From positions 1 to 8,592 of the forward strand of contig JAUWEU010000024.1 of NCBI GenBank assembly GCA_030608125.1: a stretch of DNA of 8,592 nucleotides, read 5' to 3'. The position numbers were made by a program, and so were the translations under genes. Positions 7,536-8,592 of this stretch are shown here, piece after piece (within the stretch, counting starts at the first letter, position 1; every line of letters starts with the position of its first letter). The notes beneath the pieces are model-generated. The model saw only the letters and a list, made by a program, of their open reading frames with translations, was not told where the DNA came from and made no database searches. Origin of the DNA: Dehalococcoidia bacterium. Lineage in GTDB: Bacteria > Chloroflexota > Dehalococcoidia > Dehalococcoidales > W498.

Positions 7536-7832
7536 TCAGAACTTCTCAGCCCTGGCTGAAAAACATAGTTTTTCAGCGGTCTTAATTAGCTGTTGCCGAT
7601 TATCCTGGCTAAGGGTGGTACGCAAAGCATGCTCCAGCCGACCACCCTTTAGCCCCATTTCCCAGCACTCCTCCACCGGACATAAATAAGCACCACGCCC
7701 CACTTTCTTGCCACTGGTATCAACCTCCACCTCCCCATCAGAAATACGCACCAAGCGAATTAACTCCCGTTTAGGTCTTACCTTACGACAAACCACACAT
7801 GTCCGCTGCGGTATATGCCTAATACTCTTCAT
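7536..7832 (-). CDS. ylxR: YlxR/RnpM family RNA-binding protein
   Basis: A small protein encoded between nusA and infB in many bacteria; in Firmicutes it is reported to bind RNase P RNA and modulate its activity (RnpM). The 98 residues contain PQRTCVVCR (8-16) with Cys12 and Cys15, the RELIRLVR strand (22-29), and GRGAYLCP (45-52), all hallmarks of the YlxR fold. The start overlaps the end of nusA by 14 bases. ATG at 7832 is chosen because the family begins M-x-x-x-R-H-I-P; a GTG directly before it (7835) is equally open. No strong ribosome binding site is visible, so translation is likely coupled to nusA. The last residues, from about Ala86 on, are encoded by a palindromic repeat (7555-7577) also found near the zinc-ribbon gene, so this tail may not be ancestral. 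No L7Ae-like gene follows. Confidence 0.93.
   Translation of the reverse strand: MKSIRHIPQRTCVVCRKVRPKRELIRLVRISDGEVEVDTSGKKVGRGAYLCPVEECWEMGLKGGRLEHALRTTLSQDNRQQLIKTAEKLCFSARAEKF
7555..7577. repeat. Palindromic hairpin repeat, copy 2, inside the 3' end of ylxR
   Basis: GCTGAAAAAC-ATA-GTTTTTCAGC is a perfect 10-base-pair stem with a 3-base loop. It is identical to the copy at 4101-4123 in 22 of 23 bases. Weaker similarity continues into the following 15 or so bases (CAGTTTAAGTTAGC against CGGTCTTAATTAGC). Here it is read as the A-E-K-L-C-F-S-A codons of YlxR, upstream of infB. It could be a small mobile or dispersed repeat, or an RNA processing or attenuation hairpin inside the operon. Confidence 0.7.
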
Positions 7833-8592
7833 CACCTATATCTGTATCAATCTCCGACTCTCGGCGTAGCTTCCTCAGCCTGATGCCATCATCAGCACTT
7901 TTCTTACCCTGATTGTCTTTCTTTTTCCTCTTCTTTGACTTAGCCTCAGGCTTAGCCGGTACAGGTACCAAAATATCCTCAGCAAACCGGAGCCGAGGTT
8001 TTTCCACTGCTACTTGCGATTCAAGCGGTTTAAAAGGAACCGCCTCAAGCGCTGGTAGAGGCTCAGCCGCTTCTTCTGCCGACTCGGCAAAGGCTACAGT
8101 TGAGTCAGCAGTAGCTGGTATTTCAGCAGGAAGCTCCTCACCAACCGCAACCTCTTCCTCCGCCTCAGCTAAAAGCTTAGCTTCTGCCAGCTTTTCTGCC
8201 TCAGCCTCAGAAGCGCTCTTGATGTCAATTCGCCACCCGGTGAGTTTAGCCGCCAGTCTAACATTCTGCCCCTCTTTACCAATAGCTAATGAAAGCTGCT
8301 GATCAGGGACAACTACAGTAGCTACCTCTTCGGCATCATCCAACTCAACATCTAATACCCGGGCTGGGCTAAGAGCATTAGTAATAAAGACTGAGGCACC
8401 TGGGTCCCACATAACAACATCTATCTTTTCGCCATTTAACTCGCTGACAATATTCTGTATCCTGATGCCGCGCAAGCCAACACAGCAACCAACTGGGTCA
8501 ACGCCCTCTTGGCGTGCGGCTACAGCTACCTTACTTCGGTAGCCAGCTTCACGAGCAATTGACTTTATTTCCACTACCCCATTAAAAACCTC
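7819..8592 (-). CDS. nusA: Transcription termination/antitermination protein NusA, C-terminal part (cut by window edge)
   Basis: NusA binds RNA polymerase and nascent RNA and tunes pausing, termination and antitermination. The frame is open to the window edge, so the N-terminal domain, S1 and most of the first KH region lie outside. The 257 visible residues begin in the KH1 domain: [18 protein letters not shown] (7-24) and [15 protein letters not shown] (32-46), where a Cys replaces the usual Ala. KH2 follows with [20 protein letters not shown] (101-120). After residue 127 comes a long low-complexity Ala/Glu/Pro tail (128-190), then a basic cluster KSKKRKKK (218-225) and an acidic end. The tail carries no recognisable AR repeats. 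The stop overlaps the ylxR start. It is the first gene of the visible operon; its promoter is not in this window. Confidence 0.96.
   Translation of the reverse strand, partial: EVFNGVVEIKSIAREAGYRSKVAVAARQEGVDPVGCCVGLRGIRIQNIVSELNGEKIDVVMWDPGASVFITNALSPARVLDVELDDAEEVATVVVPDQQLSLAIGKEGQNVRLAAKLTGWRIDIKSASEAEAEKLAEAKLLAEAEEEVAVGEELPAEIPATADSTVAFAESAEEAAEPLPALEAVPFKPLESQVAVEKPRLRFAEDILVPVPAKPEAKSKKRKKKDNQGKKSADDGIRLRKLRRESEIDTDIGDEEY

Noticed and set aside
7913..8302. 129-residue Ser/Ala-rich plus-strand open frame opposite nusA
   Set aside because: Its composition mirrors the Ala/Glu low-complexity tail of NusA read in reverse; no independent evidence of coding.

Overview
The window looks like a chromosomal housekeeping region from a member of the Chloroflexota, most likely class Dehalococcoidia. 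This rests on the protein sequences: a short IF-2 of about 610 residues, a NusA with a long Ala/Glu-rich tail, and a nusA-ylxR-infB-rbfA-truB order that resemble, from memory, the Dehalococcoides versions. No marker gene proves the taxonomy. All intact genes lie on the minus strand, so transcription runs from the right edge to the left.

Right half (8592 down to 4382): the translation operon nusA (5' end outside the window), ylxR, infB, rbfA and truB, packed with overlaps or gaps of at most 26 bases. It covers transcription elongation/antitermination, RNase P/RNA binding, initiation, 30S maturation and tRNA pseudouridylation.

Middle (4381 down to 3509): a 46-residue CxxC/CxxC zinc-ribbon protein (DUF5679-like) with its own good promoter and a strong ribosome binding site. 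To its left lies a decayed plus-strand gene for a PHP-domain phosphoesterase, broken by at least two frameshifts and an apparent internal deletion.

Left (3508 down to 530): a three-gene unit, driven by a recognisable promoter, encoding inositol-3-phosphate synthase, a PimA-like GT4 glycosyltransferase and a CDP-alcohol phosphatidyltransferase of the phosphatidylinositol-phosphate synthase type. Together they predict a pathway from glucose-6-phosphate to inositol phosphate, then phosphatidylinositol (phosphate), then a glycosylated inositol lipid, as in mycobacterial PIM synthesis. A dispersed inverted-repeat element follows the last gene. At the left edge is the 5' part of purA (adenylosuccinate synthetase).

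I see no clearly novel system. The most notable points are the inositol-lipid module, the PHP pseudogene, a hairpin over the ino1 ribosome binding site, a palindromic repeat that forms part of the ylxR coding end, and a D-to-N change in the IF-2 P-loop.
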